A stretch of 64,000 bases of DNA, from contig CM069459.1 of NCBI GenBank assembly GCA_035610835.1, positions 54,603,316-54,667,315 of the forward strand, in the 5' to 3' direction. Of this stretch, positions 10,901 to 25,900 are shown piece after piece. The position numbers were made by a program, and so were the translations under genes. Numbering within the stretch: the stretch's first letter is position 1; the number at the start of each line of letters is the position of its first letter. This stretch comes from Ophiura sarsii. Its lineage: Eukaryota; Echinodermata; Ophiuroidea; Amphilepidida; Ophiuridae. Under the pieces are notes generated by a model. That model had not been told where the DNA came from and made no database searches. It saw only the letters and a list, made by a program, of their open reading frames with translations.

Positions 10901-13900
10901 TGCCTGTTTTTGGTTTTTTTACAGTATTGATATGCGTATTGAAAAACTAATCAAAATACAGCATCGGATTGTTAACCCAAATTTTCATTAGGGAAACGAT
11001 CATTCTTACAATAATCATATATAATTGGTATAATAAATGATGAATCCATCTTGAGAGACTAACCTTCATAGTTTTTGCAACACTACCAACAGGGGAAGTT
11101 CTACCTCTACTCCTACCCCCCCCCCCCCCCCCCCCCCCCCCGCCACCCTCCCCTTATCGTGTAGGTGAACGTTTGAAATACATTGTATTTAATTGAATTG
11201 AATTACATCTATTTATCCACTTTTTTAAAGGTATATAGGCCAAGCCTATGATGATTATGACTGAAAAAATAATAAAATTAGCACTCACCCACCTTGGGGG
11301 AAAATAGCATACGCCTTATCCAAAGGAGGCAGACAAGATTTGTGGATCCATTGATAACGATTGCAAAAAACCTCCACTGCCACCCCCTCCTCCCCTCCCC
11401 TTATTATATTTATTTATTTGGATGTGTATTAAAACTTTGAGCTATGGCCCTTGACCCAACACTATGCTATAGCGATGGATTTTCAGCATCATACTTTAAC
11501 ATTAAAACATTAGGCAGGCATTTAATACCATAACACTAACCTGTTTGATATCAATGGGTTCAACCTCTTCATAGATATACATGAAAGAAAATGATAGAAA
11601 ATGTGGACATTAAAAATATAGTATGCATGCAGTAAGATACTAATAAATATATTAATGAAGTTATGTGGTATAGAATATGGGATGGAGGAGGGGGGGAACA
11701 ACAACAATTGTTGACGGGAAAGGTAAGTAAGAGATAGAGAAACTATCAAGTCTCTAATAAATTTATAACATATCCCTGAGATGATGTTGGGATAGATTGG
11801 ATGGAAGCAAGCGGTACAGAAAAAGTATGTGAATGGCCCATAGTGACCCCTTCTTGACCTTTGAACCGATGTCATGATTGAACTTCTCTGATTGTGTCAT
11901 AGGGAGACAGACAATCACCAGCATGATCAGGTAAGTAAGATCTGTTATGATCGTAAACATAAACATACTATAATAGGCATAATTATAGGCTTTTATAGGT
12001 TAACAGGTTTGCCGTCGGACAGTTTTAAAGTTGTCCGATGGCGAACCCGTTAAATACCCGTCATAAAAGCTTATAACACAATTTTAAATATGGCTTTTAG
12101 CAGCTGGGCTCTTCTATTATAGTAAAATCCCATAGGTACTAAGTGTGTGTCCTGTAGAATGAGGATTCAATCAAACAAATACATTTCTTGGAGCAATTGA
12201 ACTAAAATGCAATTATCAATCTTAAATGGAGATACCGTATATCTCAGTCAGAGGTGTGTAATCTTGTGTCACCTATTTACCGTTGGTCTCTTAGAAAAAG
12301 TTCATTTTGAAAGCTCTTCCATAATTCATACTTCATATTTATTGCAAGTGCTGAGAATCCGTGTAGTCCGGGATCCAACCTCTCGAAAGGCTCTACAAAT
12401 GATTGAACCTTGCATGACATACACCACAAAATTTAAAAAGGGATTCTAGACTGAAAATTTGTGCTGATTTCAAGTCATAAACTTATGAATCTGTGGGCAA
12501 AGTTTAACTTTTCAAATTTTGTGATGTATAATATGTAAATGCAAGGTTCGACCCCAATTTTTTTTCTGGAGCCTTAACTAGAGTATAAATCTAAGGATTC
12601 CGAGCGGTATTTTCTGGTTAAATTCTGCACTGTTTAGATGAAAAGCGTTTTAAAGAAGCTAGGGGAGCGGGAATTGAGTTAATATTATTTATTCTCGTAT
12701 AAGGCCACAAAAAACCGCTCTGCTCTACGGGCCCGTCCGACCCATTCAACAACAACAAAATTAAATTGTAGAACTTTGTTTAACAATTATTTTAAATTAA
12801 AAAAATTTAACAAAACAAAATTGGGAAAACAATTTGGAACATTTCGATTGTTGCAAAATCACCAAAAATTCCCGAAATATTTGGGAACAAACACACAAAA
12901 AGCACCCTACCTTTGCTCATAGTTTTTGTGGGTGGCCTAATATAGGCTATATATATAAGTATATATAAGTACAAATTTACTCACCGCTTATAATGAGTAC
13001 TGCAATAATGGGCACTGGTTGCGGCTGAAACAAAAATGGATACATACGTTATATTATGGTTATATTAACACTTCATACGTATATAAGATATATTAACATA
13101 TTACACTGACTTTACAAGACGTTATATTCATATAGCAGATTTGGGTCCGCCATATTTTAACACACTGCTATCTTCAGTAGATATCAGACATTGCTTTGAC
13201 GTGATCTATATGCTACCATCGTCAATAAAGCAGATATTGCCTTAACAAGATTTAACATACTGCTATCTTCAGTAGATAACAGACATTTCTTTGACGTGAT
13301 CTATATGCTACCATCGTCAATAAAGCAGATATTGCTTTAACAATATTTAACATACTGCTATCTTCAGTAGATAACAGACATTTCTTTGACGTGATCTATA
13401 TGCTACCATCGTCAATAAAGCAGATATTGCTTTAACAATATTTAACATACTGCTATCTTCAGTAGATAACAGACATTTCTTTGACGTGATCTATATGCTA
13501 CCATCGTCAATAAAGCATGTATTGCTTTAACAAGATTTAACATACTGCTATCTTCAGTAGATAGCAGACAATTCTTTGACGTGATCTATATGCTACCATC
13601 GTCAATAAAGCAGATATTGCTTTAACAAGATTTAACATACTGCTATCTTCAGTAGATAGCAGACATTTCCTTGACGTGATCTATATGCTACCATCGTCAA
13701 TAAAGCAGATATTGCCTTAACAAGATTTAACATACTGCTATCTTCAGTAGATAGCAGACATTTCTTTGACGTGATCTATATGCTACCATCGTCAATAAAG
13801 CAGATATTACTTTAACAAGATTTAACATACTGCTATCTTGAGTAGATAGAAGACATTTCTTTAACGTGATCTATATGCTGCCATCGTCAATAAAGCAGAT

Positions 13901-16900
13901 ATTGCTTTAACAATATTTGACATACTGCTATATTCAGTAGATAGCAGACATTTCTTTGACGTGATCTATATGCTACCATCGTCAATAAAGCAGATATTGC
14001 TTTAACAAGATTTAACATACTGCTATCTTCAGTAGATATAAGACATTTCTTTGACGTGATCTATATGCTACCATCGTCAATAATGTAGATATTGCTTTAA
14101 CAAGATTTAACATACTGCTATCTTCAGTAGATAGAAGACATTTCTTTAACGTGATCTAGTATATACTCCCATCGTCAATAAAGCAAATATTGCTTTTAAC
14201 AAGATTAAATATACTGCTATCTTCATAAGATAGCAGATATTGCCCTAACGTGAATAAATTGTTATCTTAAGTTGACGCTGCGATTTTTCTGTAGAAAGCA
14301 TATGATTGGCATGCTGGTCTTAATAATATAATAAGATTGCTCTTAATAGCATGAGTTAATAGCCATTGCTATCTTCAGTTGATAGCAGACAATGCTGTGG
14401 CATGATTTAACACATTGCTATATTCAGTAGATAGCAGATATTGCTTGAGCAAGTATCCGTACAGCTGTTTTCTTCAGTAGCTATTCTGCGCTGTCATGAA
14501 TTAACATGTTTTAAATTAATTTTTGATCTGAACCAGTTTGGAAATATAGCAAGTTTCCGTACACGTTATTAAAATCGTGCAAGTTTTCCACAAGAAATGT
14601 CGGATTCACAAAACAAACTCGGATTCATGTTATGATTTATGATAGGATTTATACAGCATATCGGGTATAGGCTTACAACTGTGTGCCGCTCGGACTGTAC
14701 GCGAACCGGCAACCTTTGCATTAGATTTACAGCGCTTCACATGTACACGTGTGAGCTGAGCGGCCTATTACTGTGTGTACAAGTGGTGCGAACGGCGGCA
14801 CCGGGACTCGGTTATCTGACTAATTCGGTTATCTGATCACTGACTGACGCCCCTAACTTAAACATTTTTCAAGACAAGGCTCAGCGAATTTCTCACCGTC
14901 AACACCATCAACAAGAATTAACTCCACCAGGTCAACCCTCAGACCTATAGGGCCTACCAACGGTCTATTTGTCAAAACAAAGACATTATATTTTTAATTA
15001 ATTTTGTAACTCATGGGACACACGCCATGTAGTTATTGACAGGTCAAAACACATCAGAGAACATTACACCGATACGGACCCAATTTCAAAACAGAAATTT
15101 AAAATAGGTTTAGACTTGTTAGTATTCACTAATTTCATATCTTAATCCGGTAGCAAAGTAAAACTGTTGATACCCAAACTATTTGTAATTCCCTGTTGGG
15201 TCATGCAATACGAAATGATGTTTTTGGAACACGGTTTACGAAGGTTATGGTTACCATCCCCATAATCAAATCCAAAGGTTCAAAACTATACCATTAAGAT
15301 ATTTCTAAATATTGTAAGGTGGAAAAGCCCCCCCCCCCCTGGCATTTCCCCCCCTGCCAGAAGGCTTGCCCCTGTGATGCCCCCAAATGAAATGACAAAC
15401 TCTATGCATATAAAATTAGATATATTCGGTTATGCCTCCCCCGATCACAGTTCCCCTTCCTCCCTAGTTACGCTACTGACTGAATGATACGAGATACGCA
15501 CTATGTGATACGACATTTCGTATCACTCAGTAGGGCTTCAACCATTCATCCGAGTGATACGAAAATATATCAAAAAGCTACTAACCAATGAAATTGCAGT
15601 ATTTATTGCCTACTGAATGACAACAATGAACATATTATTTAATTTTGCAAATATTGATGTCGGTAACTTTACTTACCGCTCTGGTCCGAAGTGGCATTGC
15701 GCTATTCTCCGTTGACAATTGGTGGCGTTCTAGAGTTCTCTTGAAAACATTACGGACCTAAGATGGATCGTGACAAAATAGTAAAAACAAAGTTTTAAAA
15801 GTGTGAAAATCACAGGGATTGTATTATAGCCACTGATAACTCTTGTATAACATCTGATACCCGGTGCTTCTGTCATTCGTGCTTCTTTCTAAGTTGGGAC
15901 GTTCAGTTATTTCCAAGATTTTGTATTTATATCGAGAATGTCATAACTTGAATAGAAACATACGCTGACATGACTACGATGTTCGTAACCTGACATATAT
16001 AATACAGGGTGAGTCAGAAACAACATATTTGGCTTTCATTCAAATCGTACATATTTTGAATTCGACCATTGCATCATTTTAAGAACGTGCGCCTCATTAG
16101 AAAACATTGACAATTGGCGAGATAACATCCACCCCGTGGATTGGCTTCAAAAAAGTTTAGTATAACATGATATAATACATGGGTCCATTTCAAAATTCCT
16201 TTTTGAATGAAAGCCACATTATTAGTCTTTCTAGCACAAACATTAGTTGTGAATTTCTATGCTTGATACATTCGAGACGCCTTTGATAAAAAAAAGTACC
16301 CGTTCTTTCTTTATGCAGGGATCAATGTGCAGCTTGACCCTACCCCCCTCAAGCATTCACCTGTATTCATCTTTCTTCAGGATAAATTAGGCCAAGATTA
16401 AGTCTATCCTGCAATTTGTAGGGTGAAGATTCACCTTAGTGCACCATGTTTGTTCAATAGTAATATGGAGAAGTTGAAATATAGGTGAAGATTCACCATA
16501 GATTCACCTGCCCAATAGTATAAATTAGTTCAAGATTCACCTCTCCAAAAATATTACTAGGCAAAGATTAGGCGTCTTATCTTTGACTAACCTTGAGGAG
16601 GGTAGGTTCAAGATGCACATTGATGCCTGCATTAATCACCCTGTAAGAATATTTGTACTAGATTTTCAATCCGTTACTTTAAGTACTGAATTATCAAATC
16701 CAATGAAACATACACACTATATGTTCTGATAGAAACATGTTAATTCAATATATTAACCAGTTCATATTTACTACACATATTTCAGTCACTTGAGACTCTC
16801 AACAAAGACTGTGTATACATTAGCGCTCGTTCATCTTGTGCTCACCTAAACACAGCCTATATCGTGTCGTGGGTAATCCGCTGCCGCGATAGCAAAGAGG

Positions 16901-19900
16901 GACTGGTTTTTAAAGGTATTTCCTAGTTCAATTCACGCCAGGTTTTTTTCTGAATCGATATCATATTTGTTATGCGATCTGTGAAAACCCGCCACATGGT
17001 GGCATTTTTTATATTCGAGATATTTTTATCATAAAAAAGCTAAAACTGTGCTGATTACAGAACTGTTTCGATCATTTTTCTACGATTACTACAAAAAAAG
17101 TTATGAGTGAATGATGATTGTGATGTCATCAAAAGCTACAAAACAAGAAATCATGAAAACAGGCCCAAAAAGATACATAATTCAATATAATAGTATTATA
17201 AGGTTAATAATAAAAGTTTTTGAAGGTGAATGATGGCACATAGTATTGGAAACTCATTTTCTTTAAAAAAATCTTTAAACAAAAACAAAACAAAAAAATT
17301 ATTTATTTTTATTTATTATTTTACCCATAATCCCTAGTTCACATTTTGCGACATCCGACGGGTTTTCACAGATCGCATCACATTAATTTATCTTTACATG
17401 AAAAATAAACATACATAAGATTGTATATGACATACTTCTTTGTTCAATAGACAATACAAGATGAACACGAGGAATCCCTGAAGAGAATTGCAAATCACGA
17501 ACAAGTATGAAAACACAATGGTTCCGCTATCTTGTCCCAGGAATCCAAACAGCCATGTAGTGCCCAACAGAGGTGTCAGGACCAATGTGCCTTTAATCGA
17601 AACTCTGAAAAGGGAAGGGAAATAAAATCGGTTTTAACACTGTTAACACTGTTTAACACGGTTTTAACACTATTCTCGCGGCAATAATTATACGAAGACC
17701 TTTTTCAGTCTTGTTGATTACATACAAGCAATCGCCGTAATCACCATCAGTGAATAAATAGATCGAGATCATTATGCGATTGATTGAAAAGGTTTGAGAA
17801 CAAAAACAATAATTTGCTGGATTCGTGTAACGTTTTTCATCAAATGTCTTGAATAGGTGGTTTCAAATTGGTTCAAAACAGTGATCATTAGTGAAAAGAA
17901 AACCAAATCCGAGAGAGGAAACACAGTTCGCCCAGTGATATTATGAAGCCACTAATGATCAGCATATACCTTGTTAAACCCAAAGCTCAAAACTGCGTGC
18001 ATGTAACACATGATATTTTGATTTTGTTGCCATATTTTTTAATCGTGGTGCATTGTTTGCCGACTACGATTTCTCCTCTTTCGCCTTATAATAAATATTG
18101 CATTTAATTACCTGATCCCCACCATCTCATCATCTGGATTTGGATTAACTGCTCTCACTGATCGCCATAGAATGCGTCCGATTATCACGAGGATAATGGT
18201 ATTGATCTAAAAAATAAAAATAAAAAATTCAATTACAATGACATTTTATTTTCAGATAAGGCGTCGCTGATATATCTTATCTAAAATTAAAAGTGTCATA
18301 CTGTTTATAGCTCGACTTAAGGCAACGAAAACAAAAACATCAAACAGTTTATAAGGGCGGAAATGTGTCTAACCTCGTGTATCATATGTGGATTAGCTGG
18401 TCAAGGAAACTTACTCTATCCTCGTGTATCACATGTGCATGGGCTGGTCAAGGAAATTTAACCTCTATTATCGGTAGATTGGATATCCTACAACCTGAAA
18501 CTGATACACGATTTTGTCTCTGATGGCCTCTCATACATTATTATTACAGCCTCATGACTATGAGGCGTATCGATCCAGAGCCAGTCAGTTACTTGTTCTA
18601 CTGTTTTACTATTATCGATTGATTTGATGTCTTACAACCTTACACTGGTACACGTGTTTGTATCTGATGGCCTCTCATACATTATTGTTACAACCTCACG
18701 ATTATGAGACGTATCGATCCAGAGCCAGTGAGTTGTTTGTTCCACTTTTGTATTAGTATTGGTTGATTGGAAATTCTACAACCGTACACTGTTATCTTAG
18801 ACGTATTATCTTACACTTTTTGTCTCTGACGGCCTCTCATAGAATACACTATCACAACCTCACGATTATGAGGCGTGTCATTCAGAGCCAGTAGGTTGTT
18901 CATTCATACTTTTGTATTAGTGTCGGTTGATAATGACGGTTAGTTTGCATCCATTTTTAACGTCGGTCTCCAACCTCCGTTCTCTTGAGCTATTCTCTGT
19001 AACACGTCGTTCGAAGAATAATGGTTGCAACCCCATCTATACATATTCGTCATTATATCTTCGATTCTTATTGATATCTATAATTCGTCGCTGTTCTGAA
19101 ATAACGACACATCACTTTACTTAATTCTGTTGTGATGTGTCATTATGTCAGAACAGCGATGAATTAACAGCGAGGCAGATAACCGCCTCGCTGTTATTTA
19201 TATACATTGTTCAAGTTCTCTATTAAATCGCTTGAGATGGTCTATAATGTTGGTATGTGATGCGTAACCCTTCTCATTGTCCAATGTGGTGTTTATACGT
19301 ACAGTTTCAAAACCTTTTCAAAACATTATATCCCCGGTTAAAAACGTCAAAGTATAAAATCAAAATATATTTGGATAGAGAAGGCTTGTCGAATTAATTT
19401 GCTACCAAACTGACAATAATCTGTTTTGCCCAAATACAGGCGAAAGTTTAAACTGTAAAACTGCACTTTCATGTTAAAGCGTAGTCTATTGACCTGAATA
19501 AAGTAAAGGATGCGACATACGGAAATTGGTAAAGAAGAGATAAAAGGTGCTCTACAATGTTTCTTCTTAAAAACTTTTTTTTTTAACCAATCCACATGAA
19601 CGGAATGTGAGGAACACGTTGTATTTAATTATAGTGATTATGACAATGCGTCCAGCAAATCAAACAATTTTATGGTATTCCGTGTTATGTGGCAAAACCT
19701 TTCAGTGTATATTTTATATTTAGGGGCCTTACAAAGGAGTCGTGTTTTGTGTACCTAAGTTATTTTAAAAGTATTTTTGGTACAGCGACTTATCATTAAA
19801 ATGTTTTCGTAACTTTTGGGACACCCTGTACCTATTGATATGAGTCTTTTCTTCAATGACAAAGTCAGTATCAATATCCCTAATGACGTCTTTATTAAGT

Positions 19901-22900
19901 GAATTTCCATCGAAATTCAACTTAAGTTTCCATGACCAGCCCGCCCACCTATGATTCATAAGGCTGGTGTAAGTTCTCCTTGACCAGTTTTGGTGGTCTG
20001 AAACATGTACATGTCGTATAAACTCCATTTTAGTAGAAATCGTATTTCCCTCAAAATCTGACTGGTCCATTTTACATAGATTTTGTCACAAGGTTTGAAA
20101 TACATACCCTGAAAAGAGCCTTAATAAGGTAGTAGTGTCAAATAATTTTATTTTACAGGTTTTCTGTTTCCAAGTGTTCAATTTGGTACTGTGACTTATC
20201 TTTAAAATGGTTTCGAAACTTTTGGGACACCCTGTACCTATTGATAATGATGTGTCTTTTCCTTCCTATGATGCCAACGTAAGTATCAACATCCACCCCC
20301 CCCCCCCCCCCCCCCACCCATTTCATACCACAATGACGTAATTATCCATCCAAATTCAACTCAAGTTTTCCATGACCAGTCCGCCCACCTATGATATACA
20401 AGGTTAAGTTTCCCTTACCAGACCGCCCACCTATGATACGCAAGGCTTGAGTAAGTTTTCCATGGCTAGCCCGTCTACCTATGATATGCGATGTTAATTT
20501 TTCAATGGTCAGCCCGTCCACCTATGATACATGAGGTTAAGTTTCCTTGACCAGCTCGCACACCTATAATTCACAAGCCTGGTGTAATCTTTCCTTGACC
20601 AGCCCGCCCACCTATAATACACAAGGCTGGTAAAAGTTCTCCTTGACCAGTTTTGGTGCTCTAAAACACTTTTGTCACAAGATACGTAAAAAAAGCCTCA
20701 ATAAGATAATTTTTGTTTTCCAACGATTATGTAGATCCTTTAGGCGAGTTAGTTAATTAATTAAGTGCCAAAGGAAATGTTAAAGGGGGGTGCGACCATC
20801 ACTACCTGTAAACAAATGTTACCAAATTGTTATATGTTTGAATACGACATACCTGGATAACCGGGATAAGATAATCCGTATTACGGGACCAGGGGAACAA
20901 TGTATGGCAGTAAAAAAAGCTTCTCCAATTAAAATAATAGCCGTTCCTACCCATGTATGTTGTACACATTGGTTGTTTTATTTCTTCAAATAGCACCTAT
21001 ATTAACAGTTGAACAATGTATATGATACACAAGGTCAAGTTGTCCTTAACCATCCCGTCTACTTCATATTTCACACCGGTAAATAGGTCATATACTTTTA
21101 CATGTTAAAGGGGCGTGGACAAATATATCTATGAATATGAACTAATGCTAAAGTTGAATTCTGCAGAGTTTAACCTATCAAATGATTTGATCACAGTAAA
21201 GCAGTGTAGTGATAAATTCGCAATATTCTATACAATTGCATGTAAAGATTCTCAAGGAGCTTTGTTTAAGAGAATCTCAAAATATTATTTACACATTACT
21301 TGAAGCATATTTGTTGTTGAAACTTAGTTGTACAATTATATTATTTAGTTTGCAACAATTTAATATACTAGTAGTTAAGTTTCCTTTACCAGTGCGTGCA
21401 CCAATGATACACAAGGCTTGAGTAATTATTCCATGACCAGCCCGTCCACCTATAATACAAGAGGTTAAGTGTTTCATGACTCGCCCGTTCACGAGGTTAG
21501 AGTAAGTTTTCTCTGACCAGTCCGCCCACCTATCATTCACGAGGTTATAGTATGTTTTCCGTAACCACCCCACCCTCCATATGATATATATTTGATTAGC
21601 GTAAGTGTTCCATGACCATCCCGCCCACCTATGATACATGAGGTTAGAGTATGTTTTCCATGACTATCCCGCCCACCTATCATTCACGAGGTTAGAGTAT
21701 GTTTTCATTAACCAGCCCACCCACATATGATACATATGATTAGCGTTAGTTTTCCATGACCAGCCCACCCACCTATGATGCACGAGGCTAGAGTATGTTT
21801 CCATGACCAGCCCGCCCACCTATCATTCACGAGGTTAAAGTATGTTTTCATACACCAGCCCACCCACATACAAGACACAAGATTAACGTAAGTTTTTCAT
21901 GATCATCCGGTCCACCTATGATATATGTGGTTTAGTTTTCATGACCAGTCCGTCCACGAGGTTAGAGTAAGTTTTCATTAACCATCTCGCCCACATATGA
22001 TACATACGATTAGCGTTAGTTTTCCATAACCTGCCGGCCCACATATGATATATGAGGTTAAACTATGTTTTCATGACTAGCCCACCCACCTATAATACAC
22101 GAGGTTAGAAAAAGTTGTCCATGACCACTCCAAAACGCTATCGGACATGTGTCTTTTTTAAATTGTCTGAATGTTGTGTACGTATACATATATACAACAT
22201 TAAGGAAGTCCGCGCTCAAAAAGAGACTTTGGTATATGGTCGAATCCAACGAAAAGTGTACACGTGATGTTCAGGCCTATAATAAAATAATCTATATCTT
22301 GACTATTTTATTTTTGTGTTATACGTATCCGCCTCGATGAGACGCTTCGCGCCATATATAATATGACTAACTTCTATGCACAATTGGGCGTATGCGAGCA
22401 ATAAACCTGCTATTTTTCACCCTTTTTACAAAATAGTTGTTAAGGTTTTATTTTAGACATATAACCGTTTAGATGAAAACGAGCTTAAGCGGAAATAATT
22501 TTACCTGTTTGATTGGTGGATATCTCAAGAATGCCTCTTGTAATTTTTGTTACTTTTGATCAATCCCCTGAATTGTTGTGATTTTTTTTGGCTGTGGTAA
22601 GTTTTGACGTTACCTACCAATACATGTTTGGTTAAATCTCACTTTCGGGGAAGAATTCGCCTGAGGTAGTGTAATTTGTGCTGTAAGGATACCTAAATAT
22701 GTTAAATACTTAAATGCATTGTCCACATTCAAGTCGATTTTTTGATAAAGCTGTTAGAAATTTTAAAAGCGGAAACGATCGGTTTGGTAAAAAAAATGCA
22801 TTACCTCCGAATACCTATTTAAAACACTGCCATTTTAATATAAACACAGATTAGTAAATGATATCTATAGAATAAGCGAAGTGTGATACAATGTACATGT

Positions 22901-25900
22901 GTGCCAAGTTTTATCATTTTAAAGGCAACATTTTTTGAAATATCAGCAATAAAAGGCTGTATTCGTAGGCAAATTTGAAATATGAACTTTTACCTTCAAA
23001 TACAAATAACGATACCGTGGTTATTCCCTCTGTTGTTACATACTTGTATCGACTGGAATAAAGTAGAAATGTGCGCTGCGTTCGGCAAGCCACAGAGAAG
23101 TTTTGCATCAATCTTTCAGCTTTTGTAAGTAACTTTTCACAAAATTCTGTAGTTTGCGTACAAGTGCATCAATAATTTGTTGTTGTCTTAAAAGTTGATT
23201 GAATATAACCTCCCTATGTCTCAATCTTGTTACTCCTATTAGTGTAGTTGTTTATGTTATTCACGCAAAGACATCCTCTGACAGTTGATTTAAATCGCAA
23301 TGGGGGTGATTAATGTTTATATAAATAATCAGTAACAGCTTCTCGTGCATTGACTTCATGTTGTATTCGGAGGTAACATGTATATGTAGGCAACATTCAA
23401 TAATATACACGGTGCATATTGGCCCTAAATGATTTTATTTTACATACAAGCAGTGCGCAATCATACAATCTGACTGGATATATTATTATATTTATATTTG
23501 AAGGGAAAAAATTAATATTCCCTTATTAAATGAAAATAGGAGGTGTTAATTTAAATAAAATGCATGGTGTAATCACACTGGTTTTGCCGAGAACATATTT
23601 TTTGTTGGAGTTAGAGTGAATGAATGTTATTTATATCCATAGATTACACGTTGATCGTCTTAAAATGGGTACATTTAGTCATAATATCCATGAAATTTCG
23701 GCTTCATAATCAATTTTCTCATATTCCATTTTGTATTCGTAGGTAACCTATATATTAGTTAATGAGCATGGTACAATTCCTGTATTGTTTTTCGCTATCA
23801 TTCGCACCTTATATTATGTAAATATTTAGCAGGAATGTATAAGACGGGAATAATATCGTTTGGTGCGTAATATTGTTTTAAACCAGCTTGTCGATATGAT
23901 GTATGCGTAGTTAACCAACTTCCTCTGGAATTGCAGAGAAGTGACTACTGAGGTACATAATATTGGCCATTATTGTAGTTGTATTTGAAAATGGAATTCA
24001 TGTGTCACAAATATAAAATAACTTGCTTCATTTTTGCTCGGGCAGGTTGTGTAATGTCACCGAAACGTATTTTAAGTGAACAAGAAATTTAGTAAAACAT
24101 TTCCCTTTTTTTTAAAGGTGGGAGGTAATCAAGGGTAGGCCTAACTGATTTCAGTCTCAAATCAAGAATTATTCATGAATAATGCTTCCGACATCATTAA
24201 TTAGGGTAATTGAACTAAGCAGTGGTTGATTTAAAAGAAAATCACAATGAAAGGCACATGCCCGACAATATTTCTGTTGTGGCAAAACCTATTAGATTAG
24301 TGTTTTTAAATCAAACAACATTGAATTTTTAAACATAAAATTCCAATTTTGTCTACATCTGACAAAATATTTCATATTGGTGATTCTATGTCAAACGGAA
24401 TCTGCCTCCGGTTGAAACTCGATAAAAACTTACTATGTACGACTTTTAGAATGATACAAAGTCCAAACTAGGAAATTTTATAATTCTAATCTGACAACTA
24501 GATGTCTTGCTGTAAGTTGTATGTGCTTTATTCCGTAAGCAGTGGACTGAAATGAACGACATTTGAATATTCTAGACTTTGAACATGTTCGGCTCATATT
24601 AAACTTATATATATAATATAAGGTCTGATATGAAATTATTTCAAAGTATATATTAAATGAATTAAAAAGCGATCTGGCTTTCGTGTTTAAAACAGCTATT
24701 CAAAATGATAACTGCTAGAAGACTCACTTGCCCCCTTCATTTAGAACAAATTGAGGAAGACAACCGGTTGTTTTATTGCTTACAAAAATAACCTGACATT
24801 CAAGATTATGAATTACAGGCAAATCAAACTATTTGCTAAAAGAAAACCGCTTGCTTTCTAATTAATGATGGCTCGAGGAAATGTTCAATAGTTGATTCGA
24901 TCCAATACTTTGGATTCACAAGGAAACTGAAACGTTCATTCTTAACATTCTAAAATGTCCTATAATAAACAAAGAGTAATTATGTTCTACTAGATATTCA
25001 TTCTCGTGACAAGAGAGAGATGAAGAACTAACTACACAAAGAATACAACAAGATCCACTAAACTTGTTAAGTAGAGAGGCAGAATGAGCAGAGGTATCTT
25101 ACTTAAAATGTTTCTATATGCTTAATATTTCATTATGTTTAGTTTTAATGATGAACATGCTTTTTACCAAATGAGATGAGTAAGAATATTATACTAGCGA
25201 GTTAATTGATTGTTTAACTATACCTTTACGAAATGTTAACCCAGTACGATATGTATGTTGTCATCATCTTGCCTTGTATCAGATGTTAAATATTACACAC
25301 TTCTGACTGTTTTGTAGAAGTTAAACGCACATTCTTAATAATTGAAAGTCAAGCAAGAAAGACACTTACAAAATTGGATGATCAGATAAGTTAGCATAAT
25401 AAAACATTTTCTGCCGTAATTATCATGTGTAAATTAATTTTAATCAACATTCCTTAACCAAATTAGATGATCAATAATACTAACAGTATAGGCCTAGTGA
25501 GTTTATTGATGTTTAGGATGTTTTCTTTTATATCTTAGAAATAGGAACGTAGTTCTATAATGTTAATGTTTATTTGGTTAATCTTGCTTTTTATTCAAAT
25601 GTTGAATATTACGCAATTCTGATTGTTTTGTAAAAGCAGTGCTGAGCGCACATTCTTATATTATCAACTGTTAACGTCAAGCAAGACACCTTTTTATTTT
25701 GCTGTACGACATTCACCCTCACACGCGATTCAGGGCATAAAAACTACGTCGAGTACAATTTTGCCTCTTAAACATATGTAAAATCAAAGTATCCAACCGT
25801 TCTTAGTCAACGAAGTTAAAGTTGAGAACAAATGTGTTACCTACGAATACTTTGATTATTGCAATATTAGCTACCGTGCTTTAAGTCTTAACATGTTTTT

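Noticed and set aside
13155..14452. CRISPR-like array
   Set aside because: The 95-bp units are contiguous with no unique spacers, and the window is eukaryotic.
18927..19124. Small plus-strand ORF, present in both units
   Set aside because: Overlaps the 3-copy repeat and the hairpin; no domain and no start context support.
19765..20070. 101-codon minus-strand ORF, present in both units
   Set aside because: Covers a direct-repeat element end (GGGACACCCTGTACC) and minisatellite; conserved only because the whole region is duplicated.
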